Source of the DNA: Comamonadaceae bacterium
GTDB lineage: Bacteria > Pseudomonadota > Gammaproteobacteria > Burkholderiales > Burkholderiaceae_C
Assembly (NCBI GenBank): GCA_947461325.1
Contig: CANHLD010000117.1
Location: forward strand, 1-5,820
DNA: 5,820 nt
Direction: 5' to 3'
In this document: positions 1-5,629 of the stretch, one piece after another
Layout: each line of letters opens with the position of its first letter
How positions within the stretch are numbered: the first letter of the stretch is position 1
Notes under the pieces: generated by a model
What the model saw: the letters and a program-made list of their open reading frames with translations, nothing else
Told to the model about the DNA's origin: nothing
The model's database searches: none
Program-made: the position numbers and the translations under genes

Positions 1-695
1 GCCAATGTTTGCAGTGCCGCTTTGGCGTCAGTCCACGCGTAACGCAACATGGGGTAGGCCTTGTGGCTGCGCTCAAACACATGGCTTGGCACCAAGCCGC
101 CGTGTGCGTATTGTTTGTCGCCACGACCGGGCGCGATGGTTTGCCGGTCGCCGTTCACATGGTAAGACGCTTCCATGTAATACACCAATGGCAAGTCCAA
201 TACATCCAACCAGATGACAGGGTCTGTACCGTCGTGGCCGTGTTCGTGCCACAAGCCAGTGGGCGTGAGAATCAAATCGCCCCGACTCATGGGGCATTTC
301 TCGCCGTCCACCGTGGTGTAAGCGCCCTCGCCTTCGACAATCATGCGCACTGCATTTGGCGTGTGCCGGTGACTAGGCGCCCACTCGCCGGGCATGAGCA
401 ATTGCATGCCCAAATACATGGCGGCGCTGGCTTGCATTTTGTCCAGACCATGCCCCGGATTGGCCAACACCAACACGCGGCGTTCGGCTTTTTCAATCGG
501 TGTGAGTTCGCCTGCTTTCAACAACAAAGGCTTCAAAGTTTTGTAAGGCCAATGCGTAGGCTTTGTTTGTCGTGTGGGAATGTTGGGCGGCAACACGCCG
601 CGCAAACTCGGCCACAAAGGCACCAGGTTCAGATCGCGCAAATCCTGGACGTAGTCAGGTGGTAAGTCTTCTATTCGGCCTAATTCATTTGACAT
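1..695 (-). CDS. nagI: Gentisate 1,2-dioxygenase, N-terminal two thirds (runs off the left edge)
   Basis: This cupin-fold, Fe(II)-dependent extradiol-type enzyme cleaves gentisate (2,5-dihydroxybenzoate) to maleylpyruvate in the cytoplasm. The reading frame opens at an ATG at 693-695 and stays open to the window edge, giving about 231 residues of an expected 340-370. The first cupin domain spans roughly residues 90-170. It carries SHRHTPNAVRMIVEG (residues 108-122) and LTPTGLWHEHGHDG (143-156). His109, His111 and His150 match the three iron ligands of characterised gentisate/salicylate dioxygenases, including the 2- and 39-residue spacing. The C-terminal cupin half is not in the window. A clear Shine-Dalgarno AAGGA lies 6 nt before the start. 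The gene sits 27 nt after livF and is probably cotranscribed with it. With the hydroxylase and ferredoxin genes upstream, this points to a salicylate-to-gentisate route. The enzyme class is confident; nagI is a by-analogy symbol (gdo/gtdA/sdgD-type names also exist), and ring-substituted gentisates or salicylate itself remain possible substrates. Confidence 0.93.
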   Translation of the reverse strand, partial: MSNELGRIEDLPPDYVQDLRDLNLVPLWPSLRGVLPPNIPTRQTKPTHWPYKTLKPLLLKAGELTPIEKAERRVLVLANPGHGLDKMQASAAMYLGMQLLMPGEWAPSHRHTPNAVRMIVEGEGAYTTVDGEKCPMSRGDLILTPTGLWHEHGHDGTDPVIWLDVLDLPLVYYMEASYHVNGDRQTIAPGRGDKQYAHGGLVPSHVFERSHKAYPMLRYAWTDAKAALQTL

Positions 696-701
696 GGTTT
701 G

Positions 702-706
702 TCCTT
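702..706 (-). promoter_or_regulatory. Ribosome binding site of the gentisate dioxygenase gene
   Basis: The minus strand reads AAGGA here, 6 nt before the ATG at 693-695. It is among the best Shine-Dalgarno matches in the window. It supports this start and suggests independent, efficient initiation on this distal gene rather than coupling to livF, whose stop codon lies 27 nt upstream. Confidence 0.7.
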
Positions 707-722
707 GTGATGTTCATTTGAT

Positions 723-1439
723 TCAAACCCCTAAATACTCGTGAACAATGGTGCTGTTGGCGCGTAACGCTTGTGAATCGCCTGACCAGACAATGGCACC
801 TTTTTCAATCACAAAGTGACGGTCAGCCAACTCAAGCAAAGGCTTGAGGTTTTTGTCTATCACCATCATCGATAAACCTTCGGCCTTCAAGCCAGCCAAA
901 GCTTGCCAGATTTCAGCGCGTATCAAAGGCGCCAAGCCCTCGGTGGCTTCATCTAACACCATCAGACTCGGGTTGGTCATCAAGGCACGGCCGATAGCCA
1001 ACATCTGCTGTTCGCCGCCTGAGAGTTGAGACCCCAGATGGTTTTCTCGTTCTTGCAAGCGCGGGAAAAAACGGTACACGCGTGCCAATGTCCATGGTTC
1101 TAAAGCATTGTTTGGCCGGACTCTCGCCGTGGCCACCAGATTTTCTTTGACGGTCAAATTGGGAAATACCTGCCGTCCTTCGGGCACCAGGCCCAAACCC
1201 AGACGTGCAATTTCAAAAGACGGCAACAACTCGGTGCGTTGCTGATTGAACGTCATGGTTCCACCAGTCACAGGCAGCAAACCCGACAAACACTTGACGG
1301 TGGTTGAGCGGCCCATGCCGTTGCGTCCAAGCAAGGTGACCACCTCGCCCATAGACACCGACAAATCGATGCCAAACAACACTTGTGCCCGGCCGTAGGC
1401 GGCACGCAATTGGCGCAGTTCAAGCAAAGGGGTAGTCAT
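723..1439 (-). CDS. livF: ABC transporter ATP-binding protein, LivF type, with altered Walker A and H-loop
   Basis: Second cytoplasmic nucleotide-binding subunit of the Liv/HAAT-type importer; 238 residues, normal for LivF. Motifs in order: Walker A GRNGMGRS (38-45), Q-loop in VPEGRQVF (85-92, Gln90), signature LSGGEQQ (139-145), Walker B MVLDEATEG (160-168, Asp163, putative catalytic Glu164), and the switch region VIDKNL (193-198). Two key positions are unusual. The Walker A lysine is Arg44 (codon CGC at 1308-1310), and the residue aligned with the H-loop histidine is Lys196; LivF proteins commonly have Gln there. Walker B also has Ala in place of the usual Pro after DE. The frame is intact and everything else is well conserved, so decay is unlikely. 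The start overlaps the livG stop as ATGA (1436-1439), with GAGGA 9 nt upstream. The C-terminus ends in YLGV, as is typical of LivF. Confidence 0.93.
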   Translation of the reverse strand: MTTPLLELRQLRAAYGRAQVLFGIDLSVSMGEVVTLLGRNGMGRSTTVKCLSGLLPVTGGTMTFNQQRTELLPSFEIARLGLGLVPEGRQVFPNLTVKENLVATARVRPNNALEPWTLARVYRFFPRLQERENHLGSQLSGGEQQMLAIGRALMTNPSLMVLDEATEGLAPLIRAEIWQALAGLKAEGLSMMVIDKNLKPLLELADRHFVIEKGAIVWSGDSQALRANSTIVHEYLGV

Positions 1440-2191
1440 GCGTCGATTTCCTCATCGCCTAGGTATACGGAGCGCACTTCAGCGTTATGGCGAATCTCAT
1501 CAGGCGTGCCAGTCACCAGCAATTGACCATAGACGAGCACACTGATGCGGTCGGCCAAAGCGAACACCGCGTTCATGTCATGCTCAACCAACAAAATGGT
1601 GTACTTGCCTTTCAATGACTGCAACAAAGCGACCACCGCCGCTGACTCTTGCACACTCATGCCAGCCATAGGCTCGTCCAACAAGAGGAAACGAGGTTTA
1701 GCAGCCAAGGCCATGACCAGTTCCAGTTGACGGCGTTCGCCATAAGCCAATTCACACACTTTGATGTCTGCCAGATGTTGCAAGCCAGCCAAGGCCATGG
1801 CTTCATTGGCAGATTGCAAAGCCGCAGGTTGCTGAAGCAATGCTTGCCATGCACCGAATGCCTGTTGCTGCGCGCCCAGCGCAGACAGCGTAGCGTTTTC
1901 CAGCACGGTGAATTCATCAAACACAGAAGTGATTTGGTAAGAGCGCAACAAGCCATGGCGCGCACGTGATTGGATGTTTGAGCGAGTCACATCCTTGCCT
2001 GCAAAATGCACTTCACCACTGTCGCTGGCCAATTCACCAGACAGTTGATTGATTAAAGTCGTTTTGCCCGCCCCATTGGGTCCGATGATGGCGTGCAGTT
2101 CACCGGTTTGAATATCCAATGACACACCATCCGTGACTCGCAATGCCCCATAGCTTTTGCATAAATTGACAGTTTTTAAAAGCGTCGTCAT
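1436..2191 (-). CDS. livG: ABC transporter ATP-binding protein, LivG type
   Basis: First nucleotide-binding subunit of the importer, 251 residues. All catalytic motifs are canonical for LivG: Walker A GPNGAGKT (37-44, Lys43), Q-loop RSYQITSVF (83-91, Gln86), the LivG-type signature LAYGERRQLE (148-157), Walker B FLLLDEPMAGM (168-178, Asp172 and Glu173) and H-loop LVEHDM (201-206, His204). The C-terminal part ends with the family's GTPDEIRHN...VYLG pattern. I chose the ATG at 2189-2191. An in-frame ATG at 2231-2233 would add 14 residues without family resemblance and overlap livM by 41 nt. With the chosen start, the gene begins 1 nt after the livM stop, with a weak AGG-type ribosome site inside livM. 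It overlaps livF by 4 nt, which implies translational coupling and balanced production of the two ATPases. Confidence 0.94.
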   Translation of the reverse strand: MTTLLKTVNLCKSYGALRVTDGVSLDIQTGELHAIIGPNGAGKTTLINQLSGELASDSGEVHFAGKDVTRSNIQSRARHGLLRSYQITSVFDEFTVLENATLSALGAQQQAFGAWQALLQQPAALQSANEAMALAGLQHLADIKVCELAYGERRQLELVMALAAKPRFLLLDEPMAGMSVQESAAVVALLQSLKGKYTILLVEHDMNAVFALADRISVLVYGQLLVTGTPDEIRHNAEVRSVYLGDEEIDA

Positions 2192-2192
2192 G

Positions 2193-3170
2193 TCACACCG
2201 CCTGTTTTGTAGAAGAGGCCTTGTGGCTCGCATTCAAGCGTTGTTGTTGCCACCAACCCACCACGCCTGCTTTGCCCAGCATGGCCATGGCGACAACCAA
2301 CAAACCAAATAGGGCCATCCAATGGTCAGTGAAATGCTTGAGCACTTCTTCCACACCCATGAATAAAAATGTGCCTGCAATCGGCCCTGCCACAGTGCCC
2401 ATGCCGCCGAGGACTACCATCACAATCAAATCACCTGACACCACCCAGGCCATGCTGCTCGGGGAAGCATAAGCATTCAAATTGGCAAGCAACATACCAG
2501 CCACACCACACAACACAGCAGACAAAACATAGGCTGTGAGTTGGTAATGTTTGAGCGCCAAACCCATGGCATTGACGCGTCGACTGTTTTGCCGGCCAGC
2601 GCGCAATGTCATGCCAAATGGCGACTCACGAAATTTGAGCATCCATAGGGTCAACGCAAACAGCAAAACCAATGCGCTTGCATACACTGACGCTGCATTT
2701 GCCAATGTGAATGCGCCGAAGTCGCTGGCAGCCGCCACAGCCATACCGTCGTCACCGCCAAATTGCTTGAGACTGACGATCACAAAATAAGCCATTTGAG
2801 CAAATGCCAAAGTGATCATGATGAACGCAATGCCTGTCGTGCGAAGACTGACCAAGCCGGTCAAGCCACCTACCAATCCACAACTCAGCACGCAAACAGC
2901 CAATTGAATCCAGCCGTTGTTGATGCCCCCCAAAGACGGAATGGCCACGCTGTACATACCCAAACCAATGAACAGCGCGTGCCCCAAACTGACCAGTCCG
3001 CCCCAACCCAAAACGATGTTCAAGGCGGTAGCAGCTATGGCGTAAATCAACGCCCGTGCGACAAACGCCGTTAGAAAGGGATCGTCAGACACGCTGGCGT
3101 AAAACGGCACACCGGCCAATAAGACAAAAAACAGCCAAGCCCATAAGGGTAATAAAAAGCGCTTTTGCAT
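2193..3170 (-). CDS. livM: ABC transporter permease, LivM type
   Basis: Inner-membrane permease that pairs with LivH to form the translocation path; 325 residues, within the usual LivM range. Hydrophobic segments lie near residues 8-27, 35-56, 60-81, 87-107, 112-134, 160-180, 211-234, 246-276 and 284-304. Family landmarks are the N-terminal LNIVLGWGGLVSLGHALFIG (50-69), the RTTGIAFIMITLAFAQM stretch (110-126), the cytoplasmic coupling loop FGMTLRAGRQNSRRVNAMGL (185-204) and VMVVLGGMGTVAGPIAGTFL (250-269). Tandem ATGATG codons (3168-3173) offer two starts. I prefer the second, because AAGGG at 3177-3181 then lies 6 nt upstream instead of 3. The first would give 326 residues and a 4-nt overlap with livH. 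The polar C-terminal tail (about 305-325) is not conserved in my experience of the family. Confidence 0.92.
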   Translation of the reverse strand: MQKRFLLPLWAWLFFVLLAGVPFYASVSDDPFLTAFVARALIYAIAATALNIVLGWGGLVSLGHALFIGLGMYSVAIPSLGGINNGWIQLAVCVLSCGLVGGLTGLVSLRTTGIAFIMITLAFAQMAYFVIVSLKQFGGDDGMAVAAASDFGAFTLANAASVYASALVLLFALTLWMLKFRESPFGMTLRAGRQNSRRVNAMGLALKHYQLTAYVLSAVLCGVAGMLLANLNAYASPSSMAWVVSGDLIVMVVLGGMGTVAGPIAGTFLFMGVEEVLKHFTDHWMALFGLLVVAMAMLGKAGVVGWWQQQRLNASHKASSTKQAV

Positions 3171-4093
3171 CATTTACCCTTGTTTGCTGGAAAAAGGCCT
3201 TGCGGTTTGAGCACCAAAACAAACGCCATCAACACATAAATCAACATTGAAGCCAGTGCCGGTCCGGCCGCATTGGCCACATCGCGTTCTGCCACTTGAC
3301 GCATCAGCATGGGTAAATAACTGCGACCCAAGGTGTCGGCAATACCCACCATCAAAGACGCGTAAAAAGCACCCTGCACCGAACCAATACCACCAATCAC
3401 AATGACCACCAAGGTAGTGATCAACACCGGTTCACCCATACCGCTTTGCACCGACAAAATCGGTGCGGCCATGGCACCCGCCAATGCAGCCAATGCCGCG
3501 CCCAATGCAAACAACATGGCATTGAGCAAGCGGATATTCACACCTAAGGCACCGACCATGTCCGGGTTTACCGAACCGGCACGGATCAACATACCTACGC
3601 GTGTATGTTGAATCAACCATTGACTGCCAGCTGCCACCAGCACACCTACCGCAATGATGAGAAAACGGAAACTGGGGTAAGAAAACCCGAACAACTCAAC
3701 CGTTCCGGACAGCGCCTCAGGCAGGCTGACGAAGACCGCTTGCGAGCCGAACAACATGCGCACGACTTCATTGAAAAACATCACCAAACCGAAGGTAGCC
3801 AACACATGGTCTAAGTGGTCACGCTGATAAAGCTTGGCCACCACGGTTTTTTCCAAAACAAATCCGACCACGACACCGGTGGCCACAGCCGCCAACAGCC
3901 CCCAGGCAAATGAGCCAGTGTGTGAGCCCACCAACGCAAACGCATACGCGCCCAACATGTACAAAGCACCGTGCGCCAGATTGACGAAGCTCATGATGCC
4001 GAACACCAGCGTCAGACCGGCAGCCAGCAGAAACAGCAAGACGCCAAACTGCACACCATTGAGCAACTGCGCCAGCAGCAGCGAGGTACCCAT
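3170..4093 (-). CDS. livH: ABC transporter permease, LivH type
   Basis: Inner-membrane permease partner of LivM; 307 residues, typical for LivH. It opens with QLLNGVQFGVLLFLLAAGLT (9-28) and then FGIMSFVNLAHGALYMLGAY (31-50), the strongest LivH hallmark. The coupling loop lies around TRVGMLIRAGSVNPDMVGAL (164-183), and the segment VVIVIGGIGSVQGAFYASLM (229-248) is also diagnostic. About eight hydrophobic spans are visible. The end, LKPQGLFPANKGK, matches the common LivH tail. The ATG at 4091-4093 is 3 nt after the livK stop, and AAGG (4105-4108) lies 11 nt upstream inside livK. The stop overlaps the livM start region, so the two permeases are probably translationally coupled. Confidence 0.94.
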   Translation of the reverse strand: MGTSLLLAQLLNGVQFGVLLFLLAAGLTLVFGIMSFVNLAHGALYMLGAYAFALVGSHTGSFAWGLLAAVATGVVVGFVLEKTVVAKLYQRDHLDHVLATFGLVMFFNEVVRMLFGSQAVFVSLPEALSGTVELFGFSYPSFRFLIIAVGVLVAAGSQWLIQHTRVGMLIRAGSVNPDMVGALGVNIRLLNAMLFALGAALAALAGAMAAPILSVQSGMGEPVLITTLVVIVIGGIGSVQGAFYASLMVGIADTLGRSYLPMLMRQVAERDVANAAGPALASMLIYVLMAFVLVLKPQGLFPANKGK

Positions 4094-4096
4094 GGT

Positions 4097-5260
4097 TTAT
4101 TTGGCCTTGCACAAAGTGGCATACACATCAGGGTGTTGCGCCAGCGGAGTGCTCAGTTGTTTAACCGTGATGGACGCGCCTTCTTTCACGGTTTGGAAGG
4201 CGTAGTAGTTTTGCACCGGCATGTTGTTGGAGCCGAATTTGAAAGGACCTCGCACAGATTTCAATTCCACACTGGCTGCTTTCACGGCGGCGACAAATGC
4301 TTCTTTGTTGTCGGTTTTGCCGTTGACTTTTTTCACGGCGATATCCAATAAGTTGGCCGTGTCGTAAGCCACAGCAGCATACAAACTGGGTACGCGGCCG
4401 TATTTTTTGCTGAACGCTGCAACAAATTCGTCATTGCCAGGCGTTTTCAATGCCACGTCCCACATGGCGCCGGAGACAGACCCCACGGCTGCGTCACGCA
4501 GCGAAGGCAAAGTCGTACCGTCCACCGTGAACGCTGACAACAAGGGCAGTTTTTTCATCAAACCAGCCTGGCTGAATTGCTTGACAAAGTTAATGCCCAT
4601 GCCGCCCGGGTAAAACACAAACACCGCGTCTGCACCTGCTGCCTGCACTTGTGCAATTTCGGCTGAATAGTCTGGCTGGTTCACCTGGGTGTAAATCTCG
4701 TCAACCACTTGGCCTTTGTAAAAGCGTTTAAAGCCGGCGATGTAGTCTTTGCCAGCCTGGTAATTGGGCGCGAGTAAAAACACCTTTTTATAACCTGCAT
4801 CCATGGCGTATTTGCCCATGGCTTCGGCTGAACCGTCGTTTTGCCAGGCCATGGAAAACACGTTAGGCACACAACCTGCGCCGGCCAGTGGGGACGGACC
4901 TGCGTTGGTGGCCAGCGCCACAGTGCCTGACTCGACAATGCGTGGCAAGCTGGCCATCAACACATTGGAAAAACCCAAACCTACCAAGGCATCGACTTTG
5001 TCGCGGTCAATGAATTTGCGCGCGATCTGGTTACCCAGCTCAGGCTTGAGTTGATCGTCTTCTTTGAATACGGTGACCACTTGGCCGCCGAACTTGCCGT
5101 TCAAACGCTCCAAGCCAAGCATGAAACCGTCGTACTGGTCTTGACCGATAGCAGCTACCGGTCCAGACAGTGGCGCGGAAAAGCCGACTTTGAAATCGGC
5201 GAATGCCGCCGTAGTTGTGCTCAAAACGGCCGCGGCAATCAAAGACAAAGAGTGTTTCAT
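4097..5260 (-). CDS. livK: Periplasmic substrate-binding protein of a Liv/HAAT-type ABC transporter
   Basis: Captures ligand in the periplasm and delivers it to LivHM; 387 residues with a type I periplasmic-binding (Peripla_BP_6-like) fold. A Sec signal peptide is visible: basic MKHS, a hydrophobic core LSLIAAAVLSTTTAA, and probable cleavage after AFA at residue 21, leaving mature DFKVGFSAPLSG. That start of the mature chain is the classic first strand of the family. The VGLGFSNVLMASLP region (93-106) and ATNAGPSPLAG (117-127) form part of the expected ligand cleft. Two cysteines remain after processing (Cys130 and Cys384), a possible disulfide tying the C-terminus to the core. I chose the ATG at 5258-5260; an in-frame ATG at 5336-5338 would bury the signal peptide and overlap the ferredoxin gene. 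Only a poor Shine-Dalgarno precedes the chosen start. The fold and role are firm. The ligand is not readable from sequence; the neighbours argue for an aromatic carboxylate, and the symbol only denotes the family. Confidence 0.92.
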   Translation of the reverse strand: MKHSLSLIAAAVLSTTTAAFADFKVGFSAPLSGPVAAIGQDQYDGFMLGLERLNGKFGGQVVTVFKEDDQLKPELGNQIARKFIDRDKVDALVGLGFSNVLMASLPRIVESGTVALATNAGPSPLAGAGCVPNVFSMAWQNDGSAEAMGKYAMDAGYKKVFLLAPNYQAGKDYIAGFKRFYKGQVVDEIYTQVNQPDYSAEIAQVQAAGADAVFVFYPGGMGINFVKQFSQAGLMKKLPLLSAFTVDGTTLPSLRDAAVGSVSGAMWDVALKTPGNDEFVAAFSKKYGRVPSLYAAVAYDTANLLDIAVKKVNGKTDNKEAFVAAVKAASVELKSVRGPFKFGSNNMPVQNYYAFQTVKEGASITVKQLSTPLAQHPDVYATLCKAK

Positions 5261-5303
5261 GGTGGTTTGTTTCAAGTAGTTGATGGGTCGGGTCGCCACA
5301 GCT
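5261..5303 (-). other. 43-nt gap between ferredoxin and livK, no clear signal
   Basis: This is the largest gap in the window. It holds a small direct repeat (GGGTC twice, 5285-5294 on the plus strand). I see no convincing -35/-10 pair, no terminator hairpin and no good Shine-Dalgarno: the bases just before livK read GAAACAAACCACC. Read-through from the ferredoxin gene is the simplest model. A weak internal promoter inside the ferredoxin gene cannot be excluded. Confidence 0.4.
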
Positions 5304-5618
5304 TCAAGCCATGTTGACCAGCACGCGCTTGTTTTCAATGCGCACGGGATAAACGCGTATGTCTTGCGTCAACGGTGCGCACATGGCTTTGCCGGTGCAC
5401 ACATCAAAGCGGCCTTGGTGCAGCGGACATTCAATTTCGCGTCCCTCTAAAAAACCGTCGCTCATACGCGCCGCGCCGTGAGTACAGAGGTTGTCGGTGG
5501 CAAACACTTCGCCCTCGACTTCATAAAGTGCGATTTCCCGTCCGTCGACAACCACTGAAGTCACATCGGCCTCGGGTATCGCTTCCAGAGCAAGCACATC
5601 CATCCAGTTGTCAGACAT
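5304..5618 (-). CDS. nagAb: Rieske [2Fe-2S] ferredoxin of a ring-hydroxylating oxygenase (NagAb/NdoA type)
   Basis: Small soluble electron carrier that passes electrons from a flavin reductase to the terminal oxygenase; 104 residues, the full length for this class. The Rieske cluster ligands are complete: CTH at 45-47 and CPLH at 64-67 (Cys45, His47, Cys64, His67). The surrounding segments, LYEVEGEVFATDNL (31-44), RMSDGFLEGREIECPLHQGR (51-70) and FDVCTGKAMCAP (71-82), closely resemble, from memory, the ferredoxins of naphthalene dioxygenase systems. In the Ralstonia U2 nag system the ferredoxin serves both naphthalene dioxygenase and salicylate 5-hydroxylase. Here the gene directly follows an oxygenase small-subunit gene, 9 nt after its stop, so it probably serves that enzyme. 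AAGGA overlaps the previous stop codon, 6 nt before the ATG at 5616-5618. No reductase gene is visible in the window. Confidence 0.94.
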   Translation of the reverse strand: MSDNWMDVLALEAIPEADVTSVVVDGREIALYEVEGEVFATDNLCTHGAARMSDGFLEGREIECPLHQGRFDVCTGKAMCAPLTQDIRVYPVRIENKRVLVNMA

Positions 5619-5624
5619 GGTTTT

Positions 5625-5629
5625 TCCTT
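5625..5629 (-). promoter_or_regulatory. Ribosome binding site of the ferredoxin gene
   Basis: The minus strand reads AAGGA here, overlapping the TAA stop of the oxygenase small subunit (5628-5630) and 6 nt before the ferredoxin ATG. The arrangement supports translational coupling of the oxygenase subunit and its electron donor, and fixes the ferredoxin start. Confidence 0.7.

Noticed and set aside
9..665. Plus-strand open frame of 218 codons opposite the gentisate dioxygenase gene
   Set aside because: It is the antisense of a strongly conserved cupin gene with intact iron ligands. Its own translation shows no domain, no good ribosome site and skewed composition, so it is a shadow frame.
717..727. 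11-nt perfect palindrome (TTTGATTCAAA) spanning the livF stop codon
   Set aside because: Stem arms of 5 bp, mostly A-T, with a one-base centre and no following U-run: too weak for a terminator, and too short to claim as an operator without conservation data.
1436..2233. Longer livG start adding 14 residues (ATG at 2231-2233)
   Set aside because: The extension has no resemblance to LivG N-termini and lies wholly within the livM end. The ATG at 2189-2191 fits the family and the 1-nt gap.
3834..4351. Plus-strand open frames of about 123-126 codons across livH/livK
   Set aside because: These are antisense to well-conserved permease and binding-protein sequence and have no recognisable protein features.
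4097..5338. Longer livK start adding 26 residues (ATG at 5336-5338)
   Set aside because: It would put the signal peptide in the middle of the N-terminus and overlap the ferredoxin gene by 35 nt. MKHSLSL at 5260 gives a normal Sec signal.
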